Assembly (NCBI RefSeq): GCF_963675455.1
Contig: NZ_OY776217.1
Coordinates: 62,001-126,000, forward strand
DNA from: Emcibacter sp.
Lineage (GTDB): Bacteria; Pseudomonadota; Alphaproteobacteria; Sphingomonadales; Emcibacteraceae
DNA length: 64,000 bases
Direction: 5' to 3'
Below the pieces are notes generated by a model, which did no database searches, was not told where the DNA came from, and saw nothing but the letters and a program-made list of their open reading frames with translations. Positions within the stretch are counted from its first letter, which is position 1. Every line of letters starts with the position of its first letter. A program made the position numbers and the translations under genes. Below, piece after piece: positions 8,359-17,215 of this stretch.

Positions 8359-9273
8359 TTAGTCTTTCGTTGAAATCGCGTTTTTCAGGAACGCCCCGGC
8401 CTCTTCAATGGCTTGTCGTCCGGAATCGAGCATGAAGGAAAATGCGTGCCAGACATGAGGCATATCCGGCCAGACATCCAGTTTCACTTTTACGCCTGCT
8501 GCCCCGGCCGAACCGGCAAGTTTTACGGCGTCATCGAGCAAAATCTCCGCCGAGCCCACCTGAATAAGCAAGGGGGGCAGGCCTGTAAGGTCGGCAAAAA
8601 CGGGAGATGCCAGAGGATCCCGCGGATCGGTTTGATTCAAATAATGTGCCGCGGCAATGCGAAGTCCGGCCGCTGTCAACGCAGGGTCCTCGCTCGCCTT
8701 TGTCGTGAAGCTTTCTGTATCGCAGGAGAGGTCCGCCCAGGGTGAAATCGCCAGGGCCGCCGCCGGCAGCGGCGCGCCGGCATCCCGCAATTTGACCAGC
8801 AGGGACATCACCAGCCCGCCGCCGGCTGAATCACCCGCAACAACAATCCGGTCAGGAGAAAAACCCTTGTCCAGAAGCGCCTGATAGGCCGAGGCCGCAT
8901 CTTCAACGGCAGCCGGGAAGACGTCTTCCGGCGCCAGCCGGTAATCGAGGGAATAGGCCCCGACGCCGATTGCGCGCCCAAGCTCGGCAGAAAGACCACG
9001 GTAGCCCTGGGCGCTGCCGCCGATAAAACCCCCGCCATGCAGGTAAAGAAGCGCCGCATCCCCGGCCGCCCCGGGGCTGGTGCTCAGTAAAGCAGAAACG
9101 TCACCCAGCTTTACATTTTCAAAACTCAGATCTTCCGCCACGGGGATTTGCGACAGGGTCACCTCAAAGTCCGCCCGCAGCTTTGCCGGCGGGTCCTCGA
9201 AACTGAGATCGCCCGCCCGCAACGCCCCGATCAGTTCCGCAAGCACGGGATCCTTTTCCCTTGTCTCCGACAT
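8359..9273 (-). CDS. alpha/beta hydrolase, HSL (type IV) esterase family
   Basis: Esterase of 304 aa in the hormone-sensitive lipase-like family. Seen: oxyanion-hole motif HGGGFIGGS near residue 78, nucleophile GDSAGGG near 150, a candidate acid Asp in QVGSAEILLDD, and catalytic His in PHVWHAF near 277. No signal peptide, so cytosolic. It precedes the Baeyer-Villiger monooxygenase by 14 bp on the same strand, so the likely job is to split the ester or lactone that enzyme makes. Its promoter should lie in the 265-bp gap to the TonB receptor gene, where the 11-mer ATTCAGGCGAA (shared with the AraC promoter) is found. Confidence 0.87.
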   Translation of the reverse strand: MSETREKDPVLAELIGALRAGDLSFEDPPAKLRADFEVTLSQIPVAEDLSFENVKLGDVSALLSTSPGAAGDAALLYLHGGGFIGGSAQGYRGLSAELGRAIGVGAYSLDYRLAPEDVFPAAVEDAASAYQALLDKGFSPDRIVVAGDSAGGGLVMSLLVKLRDAGAPLPAAALAISPWADLSCDTESFTTKASEDPALTAAGLRIAAAHYLNQTDPRDPLASPVFADLTGLPPLLIQVGSAEILLDDAVKLAGSAGAAGVKVKLDVWPDMPHVWHAFSFMLDSGRQAIEEAGAFLKNAISTKD

Positions 9274-9368
9274 GCCGTTCTCCCTTTTATTTCCAGCCCT
9301 GATTATGGTCAGGTTGATATTAAACCTAAAGAAAGTCGCATACTCGGATATGACCGAAATTCATTTGG

Positions 9369-9379
9369 ATTCAGGCGAA
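9369..9379 (-). promoter_or_regulatory. second copy of the TTCGCCTGAAT 11-mer
   Basis: On the minus strand this reads TTCGCCTGAAT, about 95 bp upstream of the esterase start, and matches the copy at 5593-5603 near the AraC gene. Possible activator site, weakly supported. Confidence 0.3.
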
Positions 9380-9487
9380 ATAGAAAACGTTATCCCGAAG
9401 AAGCATTTTTCAGGAAAAAATTGATCTTGGAGATGTGCTGCCAGTGCATCCCTCTGGCTGTAAAAAATAACTCTGGCAAAAGGCCGG

Positions 9488-9514
9488 AAAAAGGGTGCGG
9501 CCGGAACCGCACCC
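9488..9514 (-). terminator. rho-independent terminator after the receptor gene
   Basis: GGGTGCGG (9493-9500) pairs with CCGCACCC (9507-9514). On the minus strand it is followed directly by TTTTT. It closes the long ketone-carboxylase operon after the TonB receptor gene that ends at 9539. Confidence 0.88.
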
Positions 9515-9538
9515 CTCAGGTTTAAACAGACAACCGGA

Positions 9539-11926
9539 TCAGAATGAACGGGACACAGAGACACCCCATTCAGCCGGACGGCCATACACCGCATTGCGGA
9601 AACCGAAGGACGGCACAGATTCCGAACTTGTCACGTATTTCTCGTCCGTAATGTTCGTGCCAAACACGGCAACCTGCCACATCTCGCTGGTATCTTCCCA
9701 GGTCAGCCGGGCATTAAGCAGGGTGTAGGCGTCCTGCCGGATTTCCGGTGTATTGGAGGGATCGTTGAAGAAACTGCCGCGATGGCTGAGATCTCCGCGC
9801 AGGATCAGTCCGCCATATTCACCAAGATCAAAGCGATACTGGATCCCGGCGTTGAGGGTCCATTTCGGCGCCTGCGGCAGTTTGTTGTCGATGGAATAAC
9901 CGACAGAGTCCGCCAGATAGGTGTATTTATTGTCCATGAAACCAACACCCAGATTAAGGTCAAGGTTGGCCGTCGGACGGGCTGCAACTTCCACTTCCGC
10001 GCCCCAGATTTCCACATCACCGGCATTATCCACTGTCAGCAGCAGACCGCCGGTATTGGGGTTAACCGAGTTGGAGGAAAGCTGCAGGTCCTTGTACTGG
10101 CTGAAGAAGGTAGCCACGTTCAGGGTCATGCGATTGTCGAACAGCCGGGATTTCATACCCAGTTCGTAAGCCGTCAGATTTTCCTGATCGTAAGCTTTGA
10201 ATTCCAGCGGATCCAGTGGACGAGGGTTCCAGCCGCCGGACTTGAAGCCTTTGGAGAAAGAGGCGTAGACCAGCACGTCATCATTGACGTGATAGTCCAG
10301 ACCCACCTTCGGTGTAAATTTGGACCAGCTCTGTTCATCGGTTGTCGGCGCGGTTGCCACCTTGCCTGAATTGGGGAAAACGGAGTCAATGAAATAGACT
10401 TTTTTCTCCCAGGAATAACGGCCGCCCAGGGTCAGGCTCAGCTGATCGGTGAAATCATAGGTGACATGGGCAAAAGCCGCCAGATTGTCCGTATCCAGGG
10501 CGGTAATCGGATGCACATCCAGATCAAAGATGGTGTTATAGGGATTACCGGTCCCGCCGGCACAAGGCGCCGGGAAAGCCGCCGGACAAGTCACTCCAGG
10601 GACCAGAGGTACAAAAGCACCGGGCATGGCTTCCAGCGCATCATAAATCCCTGACGCCAGATAGGTGGTGTTCACATCATTGATGTCTTCATTGAAATAA
10701 TAACCGCCAACCAGCCAGTTCAGGCGACCATCCATGGCAATACCGCTGAGCTGGATTTCCTGGCTGAACTGTTTCTGGTGCTGTTCCTCATCGGTGTGAA
10801 TGATCGGGAACGGGCTGTAATCCATATCCACCTGGATCGTTGCATCCATTTCCCGGTAGCCGGTAACAGAACGGACAGTCAGGTTATCCCCGGCCTGCCA
10901 GTCAATGGTCAGGGTCGAACCCCAGGTATCGACACTGTCCTGGGTCGGGCCGGTGCCGTTCGACAGATAGGGATCACCGGTCACCCAGCGATCATCGAAC
11001 AGACTTCCTGCGGGCAACCCAAGTTCAGCCGCAACCATGGCTGCTGCCACACCGTTATAAAGGGCATAAAGGCCGCTGGGATCGTCAAACGTTTCCAGCA
11101 ATGTGCCCGGTGTGCCGTTCTGGCGAATTTTGGTGGCATCGAAGGACAGATAGACTTCCACATCATCGGACGCCAGCCAGTTCAGACCGGCACGGATGGT
11201 ATCCAGGTTGACATCCCCCAGATCAAGACCGTCGGAGACCCGCTTGCTATACCCGTCCTGGTTCTTGGACGCCACAGCCACCTTGCCGTAGAGTTTGTCT
11301 TCAGCAATCGGGAAATTGATATTGCCTTCAACGTCAATGCGGTTGCGGCTGCCGGTGGTCACCTTGGCACGGCCTTCAAGGTCCCCGCGCGGACGGGTGG
11401 TTGTCACATTAATCGCCCCGCCGATGGTGTTTTTACCGTAAAGCGACCCTTGAGGGCCGCGCAGGATTTCCACCCGTTCAATGTCGGCCAGATCCAGCAT
11501 GCCGCCGATACTGCGGGCGATGTAAACACCGTCCACATAAATCCCGACGCCGGGATCAGTGGGGAAGATAAAGTCATTTTGTCCCACACCTCGGATAAAC
11601 ACCGCCGCATTGGAACTGCCGCCGTCGCCACGGCCGTGGTTGATGTCAACGTTCGGGGTGACATTGGACAGGCTCTGAAGGTTAACCAGCGACCTTGCCT
11701 CCATGGCATTTGTCGTAAAGGCCGTCACGGAAACCGGCGTATCCTGCAGACTTTCCGTCCGCTTCCGGGCGGTCACGGTAATTTCCTCGAGAGTAAAAAC
11801 CCCCTCTTCAGAAACATTTTCATCCTGAGCAACGGCGCCTTGTCCCCAAAGCACCGCCATCATGGCTGTCCCGAGAGCCAGCTTTCCAGCCAGCGTGCGG
11901 CTGCTTCCTCTATATGTCTGTTTCAT
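9539..11926 (-). CDS. TonB-dependent outer-membrane receptor
   Basis: Outer-membrane TonB-dependent transporter, 795 aa. Seen: a signal peptide ending at AVAQ near residue 33, a TonB-box-like FTLEEITVTARKR, a plug domain with RGVGQNDFIFP, DGVYIARS and ERVEILRGPQGSLYGKNTIG, a 22-strand barrel region, and a C-terminal Phe after SVSRSF. ARKRTESLQDTPVSVTAF is typical of the large receptor paralogue group of sphingomonads and relatives that take up aromatics, terpenoids and other small organics rather than siderophores. It follows the thiolase by 47 bp with an AGGAG ribosome site and ends at a strong terminator, so it is probably the last gene of the ketone carboxylase operon and imports its substrate. 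Confidence 0.9.
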   Translation of the reverse strand: MKQTYRGSSRTLAGKLALGTAMMAVLWGQGAVAQDENVSEEGVFTLEEITVTARKRTESLQDTPVSVTAFTTNAMEARSLVNLQSLSNVTPNVDINHGRGDGGSSNAAVFIRGVGQNDFIFPTDPGVGIYVDGVYIARSIGGMLDLADIERVEILRGPQGSLYGKNTIGGAINVTTTRPRGDLEGRAKVTTGSRNRIDVEGNINFPIAEDKLYGKVAVASKNQDGYSKRVSDGLDLGDVNLDTIRAGLNWLASDDVEVYLSFDATKIRQNGTPGTLLETFDDPSGLYALYNGVAAAMVAAELGLPAGSLFDDRWVTGDPYLSNGTGPTQDSVDTWGSTLTIDWQAGDNLTVRSVTGYREMDATIQVDMDYSPFPIIHTDEEQHQKQFSQEIQLSGIAMDGRLNWLVGGYYFNEDINDVNTTYLASGIYDALEAMPGAFVPLVPGVTCPAAFPAPCAGGTGNPYNTIFDLDVHPITALDTDNLAAFAHVTYDFTDQLSLTLGGRYSWEKKVYFIDSVFPNSGKVATAPTTDEQSWSKFTPKVGLDYHVNDDVLVYASFSKGFKSGGWNPRPLDPLEFKAYDQENLTAYELGMKSRLFDNRMTLNVATFFSQYKDLQLSSNSVNPNTGGLLLTVDNAGDVEIWGAEVEVAARPTANLDLNLGVGFMDNKYTYLADSVGYSIDNKLPQAPKWTLNAGIQYRFDLGEYGGLILRGDLSHRGSFFNDPSNTPEIRQDAYTLLNARLTWEDTSEMWQVAVFGTNITDEKYVTSSESVPSFGFRNAVYGRPAEWGVSVSRSF

Positions 11927-11973
11927 TTTTAACTCCTGTTATCATTTATCTTCCCAGTTTTTTCATGCCACTG

Positions 11974-13113
11974 CTATCGCGACAGCAGAACGATGGTGCA
12001 GGACTTGGTATCCCCTGCCTTGTCACCGCCCATACAATGGGCAAGTGCTGTCCGGCAGTCCTCTACCTGCCGTTTCCCGGCCTCATGACGCAGTTGCGTC
12101 ACCAGTTCAGCAATCTGAGCCACTCCGGTGGCCGCTATGGGATGCCCGCGGCTCAGCAATCCGCCGGATACATTCACCGGCACCCGACCACCGAGGCTCG
12201 CCCCCCCGCTTTCGACAAATCCGCCCCCCTCACCCGGCTCACAAAGACCGAGCGCCTCGTAATGAAGAATTTCCGAAATACTGAAAGCGTCGTGGCACTC
12301 GACAAGATCGACATCCTCCGGCCCGATACCTGCTTTCTCGTACCCTTTACGTGCCGTAAGGTAATCGGTTTTCCAGCGTGACAGATCCTGTTTCTCATCA
12401 TAAATTCCTGACGCCAGTACCGCGGCATCCACCCGCACTGCCCGCGGGAAAGAGGCTGCCACGCCGTCACTGGCGAGGATCAGGGCAGAGCCCCCGTCGG
12501 CAATGGGGCAGCACTGGGACCGTGTCAGCGGATCGGCAATCATCGGCGAGGCAAGAACCTGTTCGACGCTCTCCTGCTTGCGCAGGCGGGCCCCCGGATT
12601 GAGAGCCGCATGTGCACGGCTCTTCACCGTAACCGCCGCCAGTTGTTCCGTCGTGGTGCCGAAATCATGCATATGGCGTTTCGCCCTCAGGGCAAAGGAT
12701 GCCGGCGTCACCATGCCAAGCAGAGTATCCAGTTCCGTCGCCCCCGAATTGATCAGGCCGAAACCGGGCACGCACATTTTTTCCGCCCCCAGAACAAGGG
12801 CGACGTCACATTCCCCGGCATTGATGGCGTTGACCGCCAGATAGAAGGCCGTCGAGCCGGAGGTACAGGCGTTTTCCACATTCACCACCTGGATTTCGTT
12901 GATCCCGGCTGCCGCCATGACATTCTGGCCGACCGTGGTATCCCCGAACAGGATCGGCGCCAGCGCATTGGCGAAATAACAGGACTGGATCCTGTCCTTG
13001 GAAATATCCGCATCATTCAGCGCTCCGATAAGCGCCTCCATAGAGAGCGAAACGATCGATCGTTCTAGGTGTTGATCGAAAGAGGTCGTAGATGTACCGA
13101 TAACATAAACCAT
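11974..13113 (-). CDS. SCP2/lipid-transfer-type thiolase
   Basis: Thiolase of 379 aa in the SCP2-like (lipid-transfer) branch. The start at 13113 has CAGGAG 8 bp upstream and gives MVYVIGTSTTSF, the usual N-terminus; an upstream in-frame ATG at 13173 would run deep into the previous gene. Seen: nucleophile Cys in VENACTSGSTAFYLAVNA near residue 82, GAEKM, ECHDAFSISEI near 282, GGLLSRGHPIAATG near 330 with the catalytic His, and CMGG near 362. It needs CoA to cleave a beta-keto acyl-CoA, giving acetyl-CoA plus an acyl- or aroyl-CoA. Such thiolases usually work with a Zn-ribbon/OB-fold partner, which is the gene just upstream. A tetR-type palindrome lies inside its first codons. Confidence 0.9.
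   Translation of the reverse strand: MVYVIGTSTTSFDQHLERSIVSLSMEALIGALNDADISKDRIQSCYFANALAPILFGDTTVGQNVMAAAGINEIQVVNVENACTSGSTAFYLAVNAINAGECDVALVLGAEKMCVPGFGLINSGATELDTLLGMVTPASFALRAKRHMHDFGTTTEQLAAVTVKSRAHAALNPGARLRKQESVEQVLASPMIADPLTRSQCCPIADGGSALILASDGVAASFPRAVRVDAAVLASGIYDEKQDLSRWKTDYLTARKGYEKAGIGPEDVDLVECHDAFSISEILHYEALGLCEPGEGGGFVESGGASLGGRVPVNVSGGLLSRGHPIAATGVAQIAELVTQLRHEAGKRQVEDCRTALAHCMGGDKAGDTKSCTIVLLSR
13051..13069. promoter_or_regulatory. TetR-operator-like palindrome inside the thiolase gene
   Basis: AACGATCGATCGTT (13051-13064) is a perfect palindrome and continues as CTAGG. GATCGATCGTTCTAGG (13054-13069) is identical over 16 bp to the site at 23444-23459 upstream of tetR. It lies about 45-60 bp inside the thiolase reading frame. 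It may be an internal operator or roadblock, or a coincidence of the codons for ERSIV. Confidence 0.4.
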
Positions 13114-13117
13114 CTGC

Positions 13118-13534
13118 TTACTCCTGTTTTTCGGAAATGCTGAAACAGGGCCTGAGACAGGGCTCGTTTGCAAGATTGACGCCCAGCGGCAGGATTTTCA
13201 GGAAGACGGCGCTGCCGATGCGGGCTTCTTCGGCGGTTTCCGGATCAATCAGGGAAAAGACCCGAAGCGATGTTTCCTCCAGATCAATCCAGGCCACCGT
13301 ATAGGGCCTGGGCAGGCCGAGCGGCGGCTTGGTGCGTACGGAGGTCACACTTTCAATCCGGCCGTGACAGCCGATTTCCCGGTGTTCCATTTCCCCCAGA
13401 CATTTGGAACAATAGTCCTGAAAAGGAAAATGATAATGACCGCACCGCGGGCAATAACCGCCCAGGAGCTGCGGCTTTTGTCCGGTGGTAAAAACCCCCT
13501 CCTTAACCGGGGGCAGGTTGTGCTGTTCGTTCAT
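13118..13534 (-). CDS. Zn-ribbon / OB-fold protein (DUF35 family)
   Basis: Small protein of 138 aa with a rubredoxin-like zinc ribbon, CPRCGHYHFPFQDYCSKC (two CxxC pairs, near residues 29-46), then a C-terminal OB fold (SVTSVRTKPPLGLPRPYTVA). Such proteins form a complex with SCP2-type thiolases and acyl-CoA lyases and help bind the CoA substrate. Its start overlaps the CoA ligase stop by 4 bp and the thiolase begins 4 bp after its own stop, so ligase, OB protein and thiolase are tightly coupled. The role as thiolase partner is inferred from family and position. Confidence 0.87.
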   Translation of the reverse strand: MNEQHNLPPVKEGVFTTGQKPQLLGGYCPRCGHYHFPFQDYCSKCLGEMEHREIGCHGRIESVTSVRTKPPLGLPRPYTVAWIDLEETSLRVFSLIDPETAEEARIGSAVFLKILPLGVNLANEPCLRPCFSISEKQE

Positions 13535-15105
13535 GTCGCGTCTCCCTGTTCCCGATCGAAGGTATCCGCCGTCACGCCTTCGTCACGCAACCGGAATTTC
13601 TGCACCCGTTCTGTCGGTGTCTTGGGCAGGCTGTCCATAAACCGTACATACCGGGGCACCATGAAATAGGCCATCTGGTCCTCGCAAAAACTGATGAGTT
13701 CCGCTGCGGTAAGGCTCTCACCCGGTCTCAACACCACACAAACCATCACCTCGTCCTCGCCCAGTTCGGACCTGGCGGCAATAGCCGCGCTTTCCAGAAC
13801 CTTCTCGTGACTGTTAATGGTGCGTTCCACCTCGAAGGAGGAGATATTCTCCCCCCGCCGCCGCAGGGCGTCTTTTTTCCGGTCGACGAAATAATAATAA
13901 CCGTCCTCGTCCCGCTGCAGATAGTCGCCGGTATGAAACCAGAGATCCTGCCAGGCCTCGACGGTCTTTTCAGGCATGCGGTAATATTCCAGCATCATGG
14001 CATGGGAATTAAGCGGCCGGATCAAAAGTTCACCCGGTTCGTTCGGTCTCACTTCATGGCCATCATCATCCACCAGTTTGACCTGGTAGCCCGGATTTAC
14101 CGTACCGCAGCTTCCCGGGCGTCGGTCACGGATACTGGTATTGAGCGGGGCGCCGATCTCGCTCATGCCGTAGCCTTCCACGAGCTTGACGTCAAAGCGT
14201 CTCTCAAACTCCTCGAACACCTGCTTGTTGGCGCCAGCGCCAACAAGAACCCGTAACGGGTTATCTGCATCATCCGGTCCCGGTTCGGCCTTCAACAGGA
14301 TCGCCAGTATACCGCCGATATAGTTGAATTCAGTGCATCCGTATTTGCGCACGTCATCCCAGAAACTGCTGGCCGAGAAACGGTTTTTCAGCACCATGCT
14401 GGCACCGCTGATCAGGGCCGGCATGGTGGACAGGGTCTGGGCGTTGCCATGAAACAACGGCAGGGCGTTATAAAGTCGGTCTTCCGCCGTATATTCGCCC
14501 ATACCGCAAATGATTTCAGCCATCACCAGCTGATAATTATGGGGGACAACGGCCCCCTTGGACGGTCCGGTGGTACCTGAGGTAAACATCATGGCGCAGG
14601 GATCGGAAGGACGGACGATCGGCGCCTCGAACGTGCCATCATTATCCATCAGTCGCCCATAGTCGTGAACCTGCCCCCCCAAGTCATTTACAGGCCCATC
14701 CAGCACAATAATATGCTTCACCGTCTCAAGATCACCCAGAACCGGGTGCAACCGCTCGGCAAAACAGGCTTCCAGAATAATCGCTTCACAGTCGGACTGA
14801 TTGATCATATAGGACAGCAACTGCCCTTTGTGGGCCGTATTGACCGGCACCTCGACCGCGCCAAGCTTGCACAGGCCGAACCAGCTGAACAGGAATTCCG
14901 GCCGGTTGGTCATCATGATGGCAACCTTGTCATTACGACCGAGACCAAGTCCGGCGAGGCCGGCAGCGACCCGGTTGGCCGCCGCATTTATTTCACCATA
15001 TGTCCAGCTCTCCTCCTCGAAGAAGAGGAAAGTATCCTCTCCCCTCTCCCGGGAAAGCTGCTCTATGACACCATGGACAGTGCGATTTTCAAATTTGATG
15101 TCCAT
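13531..15105 (-). CDS. acyl-CoA synthetase (AMP-forming)
   Basis: ANL-superfamily ligase, 524 aa. Seen: P-loop-like MFTSGTTGPSKGA near residue 172, YGMSE near 315, HTGDYLQRDEDGYYYFVDRK with the adenylate-binding Asp near 400, the hinge RRRGENIS, and the catalytic Lys in RVQKFRL near 506. The overall pattern is like the crotonobetaine/carnitine-CoA ligase group. It begins 3 bp after the HyuB-like carboxylase subunit and overlaps the OB-fold gene. In the acetophenone pathway a CoA ligase (benzoylacetate-CoA ligase) follows the carboxylase genes, so here it most likely activates the beta-keto acid produced by carboxylation before it decarboxylates. The substrate is inferred. Confidence 0.9.
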   Translation of the reverse strand: MDIKFENRTVHGVIEQLSRERGEDTFLFFEEESWTYGEINAAANRVAAGLAGLGLGRNDKVAIMMTNRPEFLFSWFGLCKLGAVEVPVNTAHKGQLLSYMINQSDCEAIILEACFAERLHPVLGDLETVKHIIVLDGPVNDLGGQVHDYGRLMDNDGTFEAPIVRPSDPCAMMFTSGTTGPSKGAVVPHNYQLVMAEIICGMGEYTAEDRLYNALPLFHGNAQTLSTMPALISGASMVLKNRFSASSFWDDVRKYGCTEFNYIGGILAILLKAEPGPDDADNPLRVLVGAGANKQVFEEFERRFDVKLVEGYGMSEIGAPLNTSIRDRRPGSCGTVNPGYQVKLVDDDGHEVRPNEPGELLIRPLNSHAMMLEYYRMPEKTVEAWQDLWFHTGDYLQRDEDGYYYFVDRKKDALRRRGENISSFEVERTINSHEKVLESAAIAARSELGEDEVMVCVVLRPGESLTAAELISFCEDQMAYFMVPRYVRFMDSLPKTPTERVQKFRLRDEGVTADTFDREQGDAT

Positions 15106-15108
15106 GGA

Positions 15109-17196
15109 TCAGCTTGCCAGCCTCTGCAGGACCGGTTTTTCCCCGGTCATGGTGGTTTGCGGGATCGGATATTCGCCGTAATATTTCAGGATATGCGCCG
15201 GCGGTGTCTGTTTTGACCATTCAGCCACAAACTCGTCATAGCTTTTACCCGTATTAATCCGGTTGGCCCGAACGGCAGCCCGTTTTTTGACGGTCGCCTC
15301 TTCATCCAGACGAAGGCTTTCTTCCTCATAGACCACCTGATAGATATTCTGCGCCGCCCAGTGGGAGACCAGACCGTCGGCCAGATCCTGCATGACCCCG
15401 GCCGGATCGCGTTCCAGAACATCGCCGTAACCGGCGCCGCCACCGGCATAGGCATACATGGTATCGCCGTCCTGAACAGGTTCCACCACCATACTGATGT
15501 TGTCATGTTCGGTCTTACCGGTCTCGGGATTCCCCTCCTCATAGACCTCGGCCAGACTGTGCGGCAGGTGCGGATCACTTTGGGCCATCAGTTCCTTGAT
15601 ATTACTGCCTGAAACCTTGCGCAGGAACAGGCTGGGAAGGCCATACCCGCCAAACAGGCCCTGGGTGGTGGGAAATTTGGAACCGCCGCCATGGGAACCG
15701 AGGAAGAAATGCTGTGTGTCATGGACAATCAGGCCATATCCGACACCGGCGCCCCCGCGATATTTCCCGTGCCCGTAGCTGTTGTTGAAATAGTTGCGGA
15801 AGGTATAGAGGATCGGATTGCCGGCTTCCGTGGTTTCCACATCGGAACAGTCCGCCATGGTGGCGAAGAAGGCCCCGGCCGCATTGACCCCGTCCATGTC
15901 GAAACGGGCGCCACAGCCGGTCGCATTGATTTCCGGGGTGATATCGGCCACCGGTTCCCCATACTGGTTAAGACCGGCAAACATGGGAATGGAGAAGCCA
16001 CTGAACCAGCAGGCCACAGACCGCGACGGATCGGTATTATAGGTCATGCGCGCCCCGCACTGGAACATGCCGTGGGTAAAGGTAATCTGTACCAGCGGCG
16101 CAATTGACGTCGCCACATCTCCCTTGGCGTTGATGAAGCTGTTATCCGGGAATTCCCAGTCGATAGCTTCCAGCAATCCGTTGTTGGACGGCAGGTCATG
16201 GAATAACCAGCCGCAGAAATACACCATGGACAGACCAATAATGCCCTGAAAATAACTGTTGGCGGGCGTATCCGGCACCAGCGGCGAGCTATGCTCCAGA
16301 TTCATGGTAATCTTGTCGCCCTTCTTGATAATAGTCAGGTCAACCTTGAGAAGACCGTTTTCCTCCCCAAGCGTGTCCAGGAAGCGGGGCTGACGGTAGA
16401 TGCCGTCATTAAGTTTGGAAACCTTCTTCTTGGCCGCTTCGCCGGTCACGGCAAGGACCTTGCGCAAAGAACCGATAAAGAAGTCCACGCCTTTCTCTTC
16501 AACCACTTCCAGAATACGGCGCTGGGCAATACGGGTCGCGGCAAGGCGCGCCTTGATGTCCAGGATCATGGTGCGGGGATCGCGGTTCATGGCCGCAAAC
16601 ATGTTCAGCAGATCTTCCTTGAGCTGATAATTCTCACCGATCTTGATCGGCGGACACAGCAGACCCTCGTCATATTTACTTTTTGCTGCGGTCACTGTAC
16701 CACCGGGTTCCGAGCCGCCGCATTCGCCGGTATGCACAGCGGCGCCAACAAAACAAAGCAGCTTGCCCTCGTGAAAGACCGGTACTGCCAGACCCATGTC
16801 GGCGTTATGAACGCCACCATAGAAGGGATCATTGTAAAAAAAACTGTCGCCGTCGCTGACGCCGACGGAAGGTTCCCTGACCCAATGCTTGACGATATAT
16901 TTCAGCGGCAACTGGCCAAGGACGGCATGGTGGTAAATGCCGGTGGCGCAAATGGACAGATCGCCCTGGGCGGTGAATATCCCAAAGGCCACATCGCCGA
17001 AACGCATGGCGCTGGAGGCCCCGAGGCGCATGGTGTTTTCCTTGCCCTCAAGGCCGATCATATGCATCTTGTGTTTGAAAATATCAAACTCAACATCATC
17101 GATTTTATCCTGGGCTGCCGTTTCCTCGGCCGTCATGGGCTCAGGGCGAAGATGCTGTACGATTTCGTGATCGCGTCCGTATGACATTGATTGCAT
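15109..17196 (-). CDS. ketone carboxylase subunit, HyuB/hydantoinase B family (ApcD-like)
   Basis: Protein of 695 aa in the hydantoinase B/acetone carboxylase alpha family. ATG 17196 (AGGGAG upstream) is preferred over 17307, which would overlap the preceding gene. Seen: FGDVAFGIFTAQGDLSICAT near residue 70, the family metal-site region FYNDPFYGGVHNADMG near 125 and AAVHTGECGG near 155, and the Gly-rich GKYRGGAGVGYGLIVHD in the C-terminal third. In acetophenone and acetone carboxylases this subunit binds bicarbonate-derived carboxyphosphate and the ketone enolate. It lies 19 bp after a HyuA-like subunit and 3 bp before the CoA ligase. Family certain; the carboxylase role (rather than hydantoinase or oxoprolinase) is supported by the gamma subunit in the operon. 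Confidence 0.85.
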   Translation of the reverse strand: MQSMSYGRDHEIVQHLRPEPMTAEETAAQDKIDDVEFDIFKHKMHMIGLEGKENTMRLGASSAMRFGDVAFGIFTAQGDLSICATGIYHHAVLGQLPLKYIVKHWVREPSVGVSDGDSFFYNDPFYGGVHNADMGLAVPVFHEGKLLCFVGAAVHTGECGGSEPGGTVTAAKSKYDEGLLCPPIKIGENYQLKEDLLNMFAAMNRDPRTMILDIKARLAATRIAQRRILEVVEEKGVDFFIGSLRKVLAVTGEAAKKKVSKLNDGIYRQPRFLDTLGEENGLLKVDLTIIKKGDKITMNLEHSSPLVPDTPANSYFQGIIGLSMVYFCGWLFHDLPSNNGLLEAIDWEFPDNSFINAKGDVATSIAPLVQITFTHGMFQCGARMTYNTDPSRSVACWFSGFSIPMFAGLNQYGEPVADITPEINATGCGARFDMDGVNAAGAFFATMADCSDVETTEAGNPILYTFRNYFNNSYGHGKYRGGAGVGYGLIVHDTQHFFLGSHGGGSKFPTTQGLFGGYGLPSLFLRKVSGSNIKELMAQSDPHLPHSLAEVYEEGNPETGKTEHDNISMVVEPVQDGDTMYAYAGGGAGYGDVLERDPAGVMQDLADGLVSHWAAQNIYQVVYEEESLRLDEEATVKKRAAVRANRINTGKSYDEFVAEWSKQTPPAHILKYYGEYPIPQTTMTGEKPVLQRLAS

Positions 17197-17215
17197 TGTA
17201 ATTCTCCCTGATATT

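Noticed and set aside
10778..11932. Plus-strand reading frame of 384 codons opposite the TonB receptor
   Set aside because: It lies fully antisense to a clear receptor gene, has no domain or signal peptide and reads as a shadow of the receptor's codon pattern.
16291..17184. Plus-strand frame of 297 codons
   Set aside because: Antisense to the HyuB-like gene, which has conserved motifs throughout.
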